Shown in pieces: positions 26,161 through 37,444 of a stretch of 64,000 nt of DNA; within the stretch, counting starts at the first letter, position 1, and every line of letters begins with the position of its first letter. The DNA is taken from assembly GCA_009617715.1 (NCBI GenBank), contig VTFK01000408.1, positions 124,001-188,000 of the forward strand, given 5' to 3'. Made by a program: the position numbers and the translations under genes. The notes under the pieces are model-generated. The model made no database searches and had not been told where the DNA came from. It worked only from the letters and a program-made list of their open reading frames with translations. Origin of the DNA: Plectrocnemia conspersa (Eukaryota > Arthropoda > Insecta > Trichoptera > Polycentropodidae).

Positions 26161-27095
26161 AAAAATTCACAGTTCGTTCTTAATAGTGCCAGGAGTGTTT
26201 ATCAGCAAAATTTTGGATTTGCAAATGTGTTGGGCAACATTTCCTTTTATTTTTGTCCATAAATGCTCTATAGAATTTAGGTCTGGTGACTGTGCAGACC
26301 ATTCTAAAAGCGTCAAACTCTGACGCAAACTAACATCTGCATTTTCTCGAAGTATGGCACGGAAATCAGATGCTAGAAAATATTTTCTTGTAGTAAAAGA
26401 TTCCGACATTGAAATATAAATGTCACAATTCATACTACCCTCGCAAGTGTAGATTTCTTACCCCTGCTGCTGCCATGTAACCCCAGATCATAACGCTTCC
26501 GCCACAATATTTGTATTTGGGTATTACGCAATCAGCTATATATTGTTCTCCGACTCTTCGACGCACGTGTATTACACCAGGGGTCTAAAAAATTGGAAAA
26601 AAATGTTAAAAAAGGATGATTATTTAAAAAAAAAAACTTTAGAAATTTTAAAATAGAGTTTTTAATATTTTTTATTGTTGAATTCATTGGACTAAATGAC
26701 TTTCGCCCAATCTTTAAATGTTCAATCTCGGTGTTTTCGGGCCCACTTATTTTGAAACCCACAGTTTATGTCGGGTTTTATAACCTCTGAGTTCCACATC
26801 GTTGAGCCTTCTTCTCACCGTCTGCTAAAAATAAATGGCCATTCGCTTGCAGAGACTTCAGCAGCCAGCTTTGAAGATGTTTTTCGACATTTTTAAGGGA
26901 CTCATTAACCAAGATTCGATTTTCCTGAGCAGTTATCTTTCCTTTTCTTCCAGTTTTTGGCTTTGTTTTGTAAGAACCACGTTCGTTTAACTGTTTCAAA
27001 GCATTTGGAATAGTGTGTCGTGAACAATTAACGTGTTTTCTAATAATATGCAATATAATTATATTCGCTCTGGACCCTGTAGTACACATTGAAAT
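26160..27095 (-). pseudogene. Tc1-like transposase pseudogene
   Basis: Reading the minus strand, three pieces of a Tc1-family (DDE) transposase follow in order. The N-terminal helix-turn-helix part at 27089-26778 includes LNERGSYKTKPKTGRKGKIT. The middle at about 26800-26450, in changing frames, includes RGYKTRH and a tract equivalent to the GGGSVMVWG region. The C-terminal piece at 26433-26167 has WSAQSPDLNSIEHLW, the hallmark motif around the last acidic residue. Several frameshifts and stops separate them and the middle aspartate motif is not recognisable, so the gene is dead. I could not find its terminal inverted repeats. Confidence 0.88.
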
Positions 27096-27237
27096 ATTAT
27101 TTTCTGTTTGTAATAAGTATAATTAATCATTCTGTTCTTTAAATAATTATTACAGATAATATTTAATAGGTATGCATTTTAAAAAAAATTGATCAGCGTT
27201 TCATTTTAGATGTAATAGTTTATTATAAATAATAAAA

Positions 27238-27345
27238 TAAGTCCCTGATTTACAGTATGATGTCTTACTACTTACTTAGTATCTGTTGATTTTGTTTGCT
27301 TTGTCATGTTACATCGGATGATTACAACAAACAAATATTTTGATG
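27238..27345 (+). repeat. tRNA-derived SINE, copy 5 (3' end only)
   Basis: Only the tail block survives: TGATTTACAGTATGATGTC, TACTTAGTATCTGTTGATT and a diverged GTTACATCGG motif. It lies in the same orientation as most other copies. Confidence 0.6.
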
Positions 27346-27930
27346 CTTCTTTATTTTAAGGAATTTTATTAAATTTACTTTAGATGAAAAAATACATTAG
27401 GTATTAGCTTAGCAAAAAACTTATTTAAATACTATATAAAAAGCCCAAATAATTTGTGTTAATCGTAGTCGTTCGAAAGAAGTACATAAAACATTAAACG
27501 CCTTTATTCAAAAAACTTTTAATGATACAAATAAAATAAAATTGTTGAACAAAGACTCATTTTAATACCTTTCTATTTATAGATAAAATGGCCTTGCGGT
27601 TTTGTTTTTCTTTTATACAAAAAAATAATTAACAATTAATGATATTTAATCAGTTATTGATCAGTCCGATTTATTTAAGCCTCCCGTAAAACATATATTA
27701 AAAAAAAATAGGCAAACTTTTGCGCTAGTCTTTCTTCTATACTTTTTTCCGGATTCAATGTATTGATATGCACAGAGCTTTATGAAACATCTAAACATTG
27801 ATTACGCAGCTTGTTAATAAGTCATAATTGCCTCCAAGACAAGAGCTTCAACATACAAAAACACAAAGAAACCATAACGAGCGACGCCCATCCAAAACAC
27901 CATAACGCCATTACGCCACCAAAAGAAGAA
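27346..27930. other. AT-rich non-coding stretch
   Basis: No gene, no recognised repeat. A short minus-strand open frame at 27822-28040 reaches into the next island. Confidence 0.4.
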
Positions 27931-28014
27931 GCGCGCGTAAAATAATAGAAATCATCATTAAAACCCTGCTCGCCGGTTGTCGTCACCGTATATCGTACTA
28001 ATTGCGAAAAGAAC

Positions 28015-28338
28015 CTACAAACAACTAACATCAGAGGCATTAATCATCTGCTCTGTCGTGTCGAAACGTCTCTTTTGCTGCAGTGATGTGCTATACCATT
28101 TTTTGAGTCTTCTTCGATGTTTCTCAACTGCTTCCTCTGGCGATTTCGTAACCATTGGCACGCGTGTGTATGTGTGTGCAATATCGCACATGATTGTTTT
28201 AACATCTCCCCAATTCCGCGCGTTTGTTGCTCGAACAGTGGAACCTGAAGGCCGCAGGATCGGTGGAGCGAAACCGACTAACAGACGAGAGCCTCTCTGC
28301 AGTTTTGCAACTCGAAACAACGAAGAATGGCTACTCAT
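28015..28338 (-). CDS. Candidate small nested gene, 107 codons (tentative)
   Basis: An ATG-to-TAG minus-strand frame in a GC-rich island of the large pnt intron. The product would begin MSSHSSLFRVAKLQRGSR and has a basic, charged C-terminal half (EEAVEKHRRRLKKWYS) predicted to be helical; no signal peptide, membrane segment or known domain is seen. The opposite strand is also open for 140 codons (27977-28399), so base composition alone could explain both. I do not recognise the protein, and the island may instead be a promoter or enhancer. Confidence 0.22.
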   Translation of the reverse strand: MSSHSSLFRVAKLQRGSRLLVGFAPPILRPSGSTVRATNARNWGDVKTIMCDIAHTYTRVPMVTKSPEEAVEKHRRRLKKWYSTSLQQKRRFDTTEQMINASDVSCL

Positions 28339-28479
28339 CGGATGTGGATTGCAACTGCAACCCTTTGATTGGCGTCATTTATGTTTATATTTTTATTGAA
28401 AATCAGTGATGTCTGATTATTTACACGGCGAAGGCTCTTAGCAGAAAACCGATGTCATAGGTGTTACTCCACCTCTTGA

Positions 28480-29640
28480 ACCTAATTTCCAGGATAAAAT
28501 CTGAAAGTTTTTGGCTATTACTATATAGTAGTCTTCTGGAACTGAAGTTTTTCTGATTAATCAATATATACTTGTATTGTAAAAAACAGTTAAAAAAAAC
28601 ATCGGTTTTTTATTGAAAATTGTTTTCTTAATTCAAATCCTAAATTATTCTTAAAATATACTTTGTATCTGTATGTATTTTTAAATTAAAGGGATGGAAA
28701 AAATCCAGAGCAGTTTTATAATCCATCGATTCACTCCATTCCGAAATATAAGAAGCACCCCCATATCATTCGGCCCTCTGTATTTAGCACAGTTGCCTGA
28801 AGACATTTTTCGCTGCATCTTTGCCAACTTGATGACGAACGTAATGCATCCCATCTGATTCATATAAATTTATTTTAATCTCATAAGAGAGTGTTACTCC
28901 ACATTAATCCAAAACAGTCCAACTTTTGAGTCGATTGGCCTATTTCGTGCGTGTTAAATGCATTTTTTTGGTTCAATAACGATTTTTTGCTATTTGACTG
29001 CATTCACCTCATTTCCTAAGCCATTTATGAAGGTTGTCCACATTTTTTAAATGTTTTGCAAATACTCATTAGTAACATCACTCGATCTTCACCAAGGGTA
29101 ATTAATTTTATACTAATCTGATTTATTGTAACTATTTTGACATTAAAAAAAAGCAAGTAATTGAATACACAATTATATCGCAACCAAACTGTGAACGATT
29201 TAGCATTATATTTTTATAAATATTTTCATTATGCTAAAATCTGTCAATTGGGTTGGTCATTACTCAAAAACAATATATGTGTAGACATGAAATAATCTTA
29301 AATGAGTGACAAAATTTCCAACTAAGCTTTTTTAAATCCATCTTAAATTCTTATCTTTCACTTAATAAGCACATTTGTAGTATCACTTGATTATAACCAA
29401 AGGTAGTTATTTTTACCTTTAAACCGATATATTTCACTAATTTTGCCATTTTTTAAATAGCCAATTGAAGAAAAGACAATATTGGCATTAGATTTTTATA
29501 AATATTTTAATCACAAAACTAAAAACACTATAGACAGACATAGATGATTTAGAGATGTGATGCGGTTTTATGCACGCTACTGAATGTAGACATTAGTATA
29601 TGTACATATAAACAATAATGATTAGAAAATAACTATTATT
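28480..29640. repeat. Dispersed repeat family R3, copy 2
   Basis: The longest copy. Landmarks shared with 7555-8265 and 42400-42840 are CAGTTTTATAATCCA, CCATTCCGAAATATAAGAAG, AGTTGCCTGAAGACATTTTT, GCCAACTTGATGACGA, then AAATCTGTCAATTGG, ACTCAAAAACAATATATG and TAAATGAGT, and finally GATGTGATGCGGTTTTATGC. No coding frame or transposon termini were seen. Confidence 0.68.
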
Positions 29641-29724
29641 AAACTATTTATTTTTCTCTTTCCTTGTGAAGCTGTTTTTTTTTAAATTTGTCTAGCCTTT
29701 TTAATAAATACTAAACAGCTCAAT

Positions 29725-29790
29725 TTCGATTATAAATAATTATAATTTCGGTTTCTCAGAGACGTTGAAAAATTAAAAACACAAGGGTCT
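29725..29790 (-). repeat. tRNA-derived SINE, copy 6 (fragment, minus strand)
   Basis: Reverse complement reads the SINE body: a TTTTTCAACGTCTCTGAGAA stretch followed by ACCGAAATTATAATTA. Only about 65 bp remains. Confidence 0.5.
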
Positions 29791-30081
29791 TTTCTTTTTT
29801 TTTTATAGAAGTTTATTTTAAAATAATACATAGATAGGTAAAAAAATAGCATACAGACGCTTTAAATTTACCATACTGCTTCATAACCATTTCCATTGTT
29901 TACAATTGGTTAAGTTATACAATAAAAAAATAATAATAAATTATCAGTAAGTATAGAAAAATTCAAGGAATAATACATAAAACATTTTATAAATTTAAAA
30001 AAAAGGAGAAATAAAAAAAAATGATCAAATAATACATACATATATAAAATATAAAATTAAATAACACCTAACCCTGTAGAC

Positions 30082-31571
30082 CAGGGCTTCTTATACTTTT
30101 TTCATTCACGACCCCATTTATGATTGTGAGTTTCTTCGTGACCCCAGATAAATATAAAATAAAGATATATAAATATTTTGTGCTGATTTATTGATTATGT
30201 AACAATATACATATTACATACATATGAAAAAATATAGTTTTAGAATTTGCTTAGAAACATACTAAAATAAAAAAAATTGCGCAAAAAAAGTAAAAAATTG
30301 TATTTATTATAGTTACAAAAATTATTTGCCTTATTTTTCATCAAAACTGCATTTTTTGCAATAACATAAATAAAAAAGAATATTGAGCAAAATATATCGT
30401 CGCTGGTATATATTAAAAGTACACAAAAATTAAAGGGAAAATCGTTTTTTAATGAGACGGATGTGCTTGTTTTTTACTGCATAACAAATTAAATTTTAGT
30501 TCAATATTTGACACTGCTGGACGTAAAACTTTCTAACGATGAACGATATTGGGATTTAATATGTGTTAAAGCTGAAAAAGTAATTTCATATAAATACGTG
30601 GTGTTGAATGGCAGAAGAACACTTAATGCCATATCAAAAATTGTGGGAAATTCAGTTCTAGTTCCAATCCAGAATTCAGTCAAGGGCTTTTTTGAAAAAT
30701 TTAGTTTTAAGTTTGAGTCACTCGAAAGCTCAGCAAATTCCTCTTAAGCTTTATATGGCAGGTGATGAATCTCACTCAAGCCAATAAAAAATGGTTTTTG
30801 AATCCAAGATAACTTTTTTAAATCAATATTTGATATAAAATATTTACGAAACTGTGTTTCTAGCGCTTTTAAGTGAACTATAATAATTTTTTTGCGATAA
30901 AAGCTTTACAATGATTTTTCTCGATTATAAATTGTCGATACTGGAAAACATTTCGAACGAATCCTTTTCTACCCTACTTTTCCAAATGTTAATCTTTTTA
31001 ATAAAACTTTCAATTGTTTCATTTCAAGTAAATATATCGCAATTGTTTCTTTGAAGAGGCATGTTGAGATCGTTTAATTTCTCAAAAATATCTGACAGAT
31101 AACGCAGCTTGGATAGCCATAGGTCATTTTGAAAAAAAGCCGCAAGATCACATTTTTGTTCGGTTATAAATATTTCGATTTCATCCTTAAATAACAATAA
31201 TCTTTTTAAACTTTGACTTTTTGATATCCATCTTACTTCTGCGTGTAATAATAAATTTGTATGGTGGGAATCCGTATCCTTACAGAGATTTGAAAATAGA
31301 CGGCCGTTAAGGGCATGGCTCTTAATAAAATGTATAATCTTAACAGCATCCTGAAGCACATCGTTCAATTCTGTTTCTAGTTTTTTTGCTGCATTTGCTG
31401 AATAAGGCAGTGAGTAAAAGTTATATGATCATAATGAGCAGCTTGAAAATATGATTTAAAACATTTAATTTAAATTCATGCATTTAAATATTTTACATTA
31501 AAATCTCGCGACCCCAAGATTTCGCTAAGCGACCCCATTTGGGGTCGCGACCCATAGTTTAAGAAGCCCTG
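30082..31571 (-). mobile_element. Internally deleted hAT transposon with 8-bp target duplication
   Basis: Terminal inverted repeats CAGGGCTTCTTATACT (left) and, reverse-complemented, CAGGGCTTCTTAAACT (right) differ at one of 16 bases. The element is flanked by exact 8-bp duplications CTGTAGAC at 30074-30081 and 31572-31579, the classic hAT signature. Subterminal GACCCCATTT and GGGGTCGCGAC blocks occur in opposite orientation near the two ends. It is 1490 bp and retains only the C-terminal half of the transposase on the minus strand, so it is a non-autonomous derivative. Confidence 0.95.
30490..31430 (-). pseudogene. hAT transposase remnant (C-terminal half)
   Basis: Minus-strand pieces, in protein order. 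At about 31430-31024 a 114-codon frame and its upstream extension carry FIKSHALNGRLFSNLCKD and LLHAEVRWISKSQSLKRL, matching the ZBED/SCAND3-like hAT transposases. At about 31020-30750 the reading is broken but still shows FIKKINIWKSRVEKDSFEMF. At about 30745-30504 the C-terminal dimerisation domain is clear, with EFPTIFDMALSVLLPFNTTY followed by FSALTHIKSQYR. The BED zinc finger and first catalytic aspartate are missing. Stops and frameshifts make it non-functional. Confidence 0.92.
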
Positions 31572-31579
31572 CTGTAGAC

Positions 31580-32028
31580 CTAACACTAATGACATTGCAA
31601 TAGGCTTAACTACATCAAGACAATATGTCCTTAGGCATTTTATTTATGTTTTGTTTTGTCGTAATGACCGATTCTGGAGATTAGTGGATTTGCATGGTTT
31701 CGCGAGATACTTTTATAGTATTTTTCAGTTTGATAACAACAATGTTCTTTGCGGTCCTAACAACATTTTTTTGATTATTTTTAAATAAAAATATCTGTTG
31801 ACAAAACTATTTTATTTCACTTAAATATACACAAAATCTTTATTCTAATATATGATAACAAATGTTTTACTATTAATAAAAATTAAAAAATTGTCAACAT
31901 AGGACTGGAAAAGGTTAATAGTAGGAATTAAATATCCATTCCATGACTCTTATTTGTCTAAGGATCTTATGAGAATTTACGCATTGATAAGACTTTTATG
32001 CAACTAATATCATTTTTTTTTTTTGCAG
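31580..32028. other. End of the 17-kb intron
   Basis: A/T-rich, ending in a long T tract and the TTTTTTTTTTGCAG acceptor of the PNT exon. No other feature seen. Confidence 0.6.
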
Positions 32029-32228
32029 ATCCACGCCAATGGACGGAGTCCCACGTAACGCATTGGCTTCGATGGGTGACCCGAGAATTTTCCTTAGAGG
32101 GTGTTTCTCTTCAACCGTTGCGGCTTCGGGGATGCGACATCTGTGCCATGGGAAGAGAAGCGTTTTTAGCGAGAGCGCCCGCGTTCATGGGCGACATTCT
32201 TTGGGAGCATCTGGACCTCTTACAAAAG
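32029..32228 (+). CDS. pnt: pointed, main PNT (SAM-like) domain exon
   Basis: The exon encodes 67 residues from DPRQWTESHV to WEHLDLLQK, counting the split Asp at its start: nearly the whole Pointed domain. In ETS1/PntP2 this SAM-type helical bundle is the docking platform for ERK-type MAPK and for SAM partners such as Yan and Mae. Conserved landmarks are DPRQWT, the REFSLEGV helix, GCDICAMGREAFL and MGDILWEHL. It begins in phase 1, which matches the preceding exon exactly. It ends at CAAAAG before GTAAAT, and that leaves phase 0, whereas the next exon needs phase 1. An extra A in the AAAA run just before the donor would give phase 1 and the expected LLQK-D-V reading. This looks like a one-base indel (assembly, allele or mutation) rather than gene decay, as every other position is intact. 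Confidence 0.97.
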
Positions 32229-32290
32229 GTAAATTATCAATAAAAATCTTATAAAAAATCAATACGTTTTACTTATCGTATTTTTTTCAG

Positions 32291-32455
32291 ATGTTGAAAA
32301 AGAAAGGTCGCTACTGGAAAACGTACCGCCGAACATGTACGCCAGCACCGTTTGCATTCCTGAACTAGCTGAATATCTAGGAGAAAATCCTGGTTCAGCT
32401 GCTGTTCCGGGAACGCCAGCCCAAGGACACAACCCTTACCATCCGGCGCACAACG
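32291..32455 (+). CDS. pnt: pointed, linker exon after the PNT domain
   Basis: This 165-bp exon follows a 62-bp intron (acceptor TTTTTTTCAG, donor CAACG before GTAAGT). Read from phase 1, with a G supplied upstream, it is open throughout: DVEKERSLLENVPPNMYAS, then VCIPELAEYLG, then a proline/glycine/histidine-rich tail ending HNPYHPAHN, and it leaves in phase 1 like the other pnt exons. In the frame actually delivered by the preceding exon as given, it would instead read MLKKKGRYWK and hit a stop after 25 codons. The D-frame is judged to be the true one because of its full openness, its phase-1/phase-1 symmetry and the analogous QK(E)DV continuation after the PNT domain in ETS1. The linker joins the PNT domain to the C-terminal ETS region outside the window. 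Confidence 0.88.
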
Positions 32456-33795
32456 GTAAGTGATTTATTGTTTTGGTGATTTAGATCTGTGGATCTATTG
32501 CGTTGGTAAATCTTCGAAAACAACGCTTTAAGTAGGAGTAATTTAACTCAATTACGAGATTGTCTCGGGCTATTTGACGCAGTTCATATATTCTTATTAG
32601 TTTATATTACTGCTTCAGTGTAATTGGTTTATTGTAAATTCCTATCAACAAGTTGAATTGATTGAATGAATCTAAATATTTTCTTTAATTAAATTGAATT
32701 TAAACATACATAGATACAAATAGTATCTATATTTTAGTAACTACTAGTGTTGTTCAGGATTCAAAAAATGACGCAAATAAGCAGCTTTTGAGGAACGTGG
32801 TCATGGCAAATATCCTTCATTCTTCTTTTGATTTGACTGTCCAAACAGCAAATTGCATCTCGATTTCCTTGGCCCATCCTGCAGAGGATTTCCCTTTTGA
32901 TCGCTTATTTTTCACCATTAAGTCTCTCCAAATTATTGTCTTAAAAACTGGAAGAATCATTACGTACAATGTTTTATATATTAGAAATATATGCAACAGT
33001 TTTTATAAAATAATACAGTAATCCGATGCATACGCAACTTGGTCAACTTTTCCAAGGTTCGGTTTGGCAACGCGACATGGTTGCCCATTGTTGGGCGTCA
33101 CTGGTGTATCGGCCGCATCTCTCGAATTGCCCAATCGGGGTAATAACGGTTATAATTTAAATGACGCGTGTTTATTTCCATTACGGCCAGTTTCCCCACT
33201 TTGGTCCTCCTCTCTGTGGTGAGTAAAAATTGCCGTGCGAGTGACCCGTTTGTTCTGGTGAGCATGAAAACGACTCTTGCGAAAATCGGCGAATTGCTCG
33301 TCACTGGCTGCGATGTGATGATGACAAAATTAGTCACATTTTCTTTGATTCTCGTTACCTGTTCAAAATTTATCATACGGCAATAAATATGTTTTATAAA
33401 ACATCAAGATGATTTTTTCGTAATAAAATTGTGAAACATTAATAGTAACGACCGACTCGCATCAGCGTCTTCGCATTGGTGGTTGGTGCATTCGTGTGTG
33501 AAATTCTGGGGCCATTGTTGTGTGTTATCCTTGCACCCCGCTTTAGTGCTCACGTACCGAGACGAAGAGTTCGGAGTTCGTAAAACAAAGAACCGTCAAG
33601 AGTTTCTTAATGCTTTTGGATCGGATTCATAAACCGAATCGTCGGACGGCGATCCCTTTCGTGTCTTCCCATCGTTGTTCACCTGTCTTCTTGATGAATT
33701 TACGCAGAATATGATTAGCATTGAACGATCCATGATACAATAAATCGCGGCGATAAACTTATTCGCATAAGAAATTAATAATTTTATTTTAAAAC
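32456..33795. other. Start of the next large pnt intron, with GC-rich islands
   Basis: The next downstream P2 coding exon was not found. GC-richer patches at 33030-33370 and 33440-33700 are open in several frames (for example 33168-33386 on + and 33098-33376 on -) without recognisable protein features. These may be conserved regulatory elements. Confidence 0.35.
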
Positions 33796-33800
33796 TCATC

Positions 33801-34290
33801 GCAAAAACAATTATCACTTTTCAGAAGGCAAAAATTCACGTCAAAAGCAATAAAATCGTGTCGGTGCCGTCGCAGTGGGAACGCTCGGTAACGAGCGTTC
33901 CCACTGCGATGGCGACGGCACGATTTTATTGCTTTTGACGTGGATTTTTGACTTCTGAAAAGTGATAATTGTTTTTTTGCGCTCCTCTATTAGGCAAAAT
34001 TTAGATGTACTTTATTCTATTCTCATATGGCAACACTGAGCAGCAAAAAAAAACGCGACTAATTTTTAGATAAATATTACGAGTAAATATTTTTAATAAT
34101 TTTTAATCTGCAACGGTGGCTAATTTTTATATTTATCTGTAGCATAGAAAAGTTTAACTCGTATTTAATATTATTTATTAAAGAACTTTATTACGATGTT
34201 AAAAAATATATAAAATGCCATTTTTGTCATGAGGCCCGGAATCATTGTTTTCCCAGGGCCCGGGTTCGCTCTCGGCCGCCCTGGTTGTAT
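33801..34290. repeat. Long-hairpin repeat family (HP), copy 2
   Basis: A near-perfect inverted repeat: arms 33801-33889 and 33892-33980 around a TA centre, with inner landmarks GGGAACGCTCGGTAACGAGC and outer GCAAAAACAATTATCACTTT. As in copy 1 it is followed by about 300 bp of shared sequence (GGCAACACTGAGCAGC, CAACGGTGGC, GCATAGAAAAGTTTAACTCG, ATTACGATGTTAAAA) ending with CCCAGGGCCCGGGTTCGCTC. The outer part of the arm seen in copy 1 (AAACC...) is missing on the left. Confidence 0.82.
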
Positions 34291-36895
34291 GTTTATATTA
34301 ATTGCAACTTATAGTAAACCGAGGTTATATACAATTAATAAAAAAGGTTGTATGAAAAATTGCCACTATTAAACTCTTCATGATGCTTTAATTATGCAAA
34401 TTTTATATTTATGAAATTTTAATTAGCTATCATAACTTACGGATTCACAGCCTTTAAGTGTGAAAATTTACTGAAATATGTATTTTAATTTCTAGTGCTA
34501 TTGAAATACTGCTTAATGAAAAATTTCCGAATTCAGAATATTATTTTGCTTAAGAAAGATAAATGTAGAAGTAACTTAACATTTGTGGATACAATGTTAA
34601 AAATGTATTATTTTCCACCCACTATTTTAATTATAGCACATCGCAGTATTAATCCTATAATGCATTTGCGATATCTGTCGGTTTATATTATTAATATTTG
34701 TCATAAAATTTTAAACTATATACTTTAGGTGGCGTTGGTTAACATTTAATCGCTAGTTAACGTTAACCGCAAATTGAATTAAATTTTAATTGGAGCTACA
34801 TAAGGATGTGCGATGAACTTTCCACTCAAATATGAAAATGACACATTTAACTAGTCCATGGCCGTTGCATAAGGCGTGTATTCGGCAATATGATAATGGC
34901 TATGTGAGTAATGTTGGCAAATAGACGATATTTAGCGATACGGTCAGTGAGTTCGTTACCGTCTGACGAGACCCTCTGGAAAATAACCGACACTCAGCTA
35001 TTGCAAATATTCATATAGTATATTATCAAAGATGTTTGCTGTCAACTGCCCAATTAAAAGCTACATTGGATTTTATTTTATATACACACAATTAGTAATA
35101 ACGATTTCAGTTTTATATGCCTATCTAAATCGTACGAATTGCATCAGATTTACATATAATGTATGCACATAAAACATTTTTTTTAATTGTCCATCTTAAT
35201 TATTCGCCGGAAGATTTGCATTGCGGCAATTGCTTTTGTACATAAGAGAGACCTTGTTTTTTCAGTTTCTCTTTAGATATCCGAGTGTAACCCTGGGCGC
35301 GTTAGTTAATTTCATTTTTTATGTTTTTAATTATTTATCATCACTTTCGCGTTTGTATCGATACATCAAATATAACACGTAGGTGCGTTTAATTTGATTT
35401 TGCGGTTTTTACACGATTTTCAAAGCTGCCGTATCCGCTTCTAAACGATTACATTATTTATAATGTTATGCAATAAAATGTGGGGTAAATTGTGTGGTTT
35501 GTATGTATATTGCGTATTTATGCTAAATTGCAACCCCTGAAACTTATAATTATTTTAAATTATACAGTTTGTTAGTTCGGTACTAATAAGAGATATTAAC
35601 GAGCAAGTGCACGCGAAACCTGTATAGTGAATTTTTTAATGTTTTATCACTGATAAAAAGTCTTATCTTTAATTTTTTCAAATGCATATTGCAATAAATT
35701 ACCATTGACGATGAAATATTATCTATATAAATATTTTAGTTATATATCTTTATTTGCCAAAAATTTTAATCTTTTCCCTGGCGTAGGTGCAAATTTGCGC
35801 TAATGAATATGTAACTTTGGTTTATGAGTATAAATCGTTCCGTAAACGTACTCGTATATTAAAACATTATTTAATCAAAGCAAAAAAAAAACATAAAAAA
35901 TAATGGTAATAATGGGAAGTTAAATCGTTTCAAAACCATATAAAAATGATACATATAGTTTATTGTAAAATTAATATAGGAATCAATGCTGCCTATCACT
36001 GATAGCTCAATTAAATAGAACTTTAACTAGGAGCCTATTCAATGACACTACTTTGCCTTTTTTGAGCTCAGTTGGGGAGAAAGTGACGCAATACATAGTG
36101 CTCGTATTGCAAGACATCTCTCGTTTTTTAAGTCTTGTACTGCGAAACAATCATAAACTAAGCTACTCGCAATCCGAGGTTCCACTGCATTTGATTTGAT
36201 ATAAACTAGATTGAAGCTATTTTAAACATTACTTAATATTTTCAAGAATTAATATTAATATGTTAATGTTTTTATAATATATGAAAATTTTCTTTTTGAC
36301 AGTTTTAATAGTATAAAAACATTATTGAATAACATATTCATATATTAATAATCTCAGTATATCTTTTAAAAAAATACGAATTTATAAAGTTTTCATTGAT
36401 ACTGCATAAAGTGTTCTATATGCATTTCTCATGAAAAATATAATTTCTTTATAATATATAATTGAATTTAAACACATCAAATGCTTGAAAATTTTATGTT
36501 TTATAAAAAACAGATTTATAGATGTTCTAACAATATTAAATATTTATATTTAATTTTTTTATTAATGCTGCTTATAAACAGCTTAATAGTTTACACTATT
36601 TTAATTAAGTATTGTAAGCACTTCATCGTTTATAATAATATTTAGTGGTTTTTTAGATTTTCTAATAGTACAACAAATCATTTTTTATTTGTGTGACTCA
36701 TAACGAATGCATATCAAAATAATGGATTAGATTTTTTTTCAATGGCTTAGAATCCAAACTTTAGATCATTCTTTTCAATGGTTTCTGATTAAGTAGTTAG
36801 TACAAGTTAATAGCCGTTGATTATTGTATGTTTTTATAGTATTGCATAACGTCATAATGGCGCGTATCACAATCGCGGAGACCATAAAAGTGGCA
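34291..36895. other. AT-rich intronic stretch
   Basis: No gene recognised. GC-richer patches at 34730-35010 and 35190-35300 may be regulatory. The remainder, especially 36180-36620, is almost pure A/T. Confidence 0.4.
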
Positions 36896-36899
36896 TAAT

Positions 36900-37425
36900 C
36901 CCCCATCATAAAACAATAACAACACGACGAAGATCTATTCCACCCAGCTAGTTTTTGTACATTGTAATATGGCAGTTTCGCTTTTGTGTATGTACGTTTT
37001 CAGTCGGTAGTCGCGTGCTTTTCCGACGCTTTTCGCAACACATCCGATGCGTGAGCTCCTTTCCTCGTACGTATATATGATTTTCGCTTTCGTCTCGGTC
37101 TGATTTGCAGGCTGTTCCTTCTTTTCGCCTTCGTTTGTTGTTTCGCAGCGGTCTCATTGTTTCACTTTTGATTTTTGATTCGCCACTGACAGTCATAAGC
37201 CGGCGGCGATCAACGCACCAAGTGCGCCGAAAGCAAAAACGACGACAGAAATAAAAAACGCGCGATTACCCACAACAATAATTATTGTGTAATGTTACGC
37301 GAATCATAAGCGACGTAAATATAGTTAGTTGTACTAATTTATATGGACGATCTAATTAACCGTTGGCCATTTCCTGAACATGCGCGATATCGGTTAACCG
37401 CCGATACTCACACGTCACACTGGAT
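36900..37425 (+). promoter_or_regulatory. GC-rich island, possible alternative promoter / 5' UTR
   Basis: A CpG-containing island in the AT-rich intron immediately upstream of a candidate first coding exon (37426-37444). It contains GTCATAAGCCGGCGGCGATC near 37192 and several open frames on both strands without protein features, including an 82-codon minus frame at 36948-37196. No TATA box or correctly spaced initiator/DPE pair could be identified, so promoter activity is inferred only from composition and from the donor that follows. Confidence 0.35.
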
Positions 37426-37444
37426 ATGATTATGGTCTGGAAAG
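37426..37444 (+). CDS. Possible short alternative first exon of pointed (tentative)
   Basis: ATG ATT ATG GTC TGG AAA G is followed directly by GTGAGA, a strong donor, giving a six-codon start (MIMVWK) that leaves in phase 1, the phase used by the other pnt exons. The second ATG has A at -3 and G at +4. Its place between the P2 exons and the P1-type exon is where a third isoform start would be expected; Drosophila pnt has more than two promoters. The evidence is only a short frame plus donor, so chance is a real alternative. A transcript joining it to the ETS exons would settle it. Confidence 0.3.

Noticed and set aside
32291..32368. Reading MLKKKGRYWK... as a genuine start or as the true continuation of the PNT exon
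   Set aside because: It stops after 25 codons, while the alternative frame is open over the entire exon and both splice phases fit the gene's phase-1 pattern.
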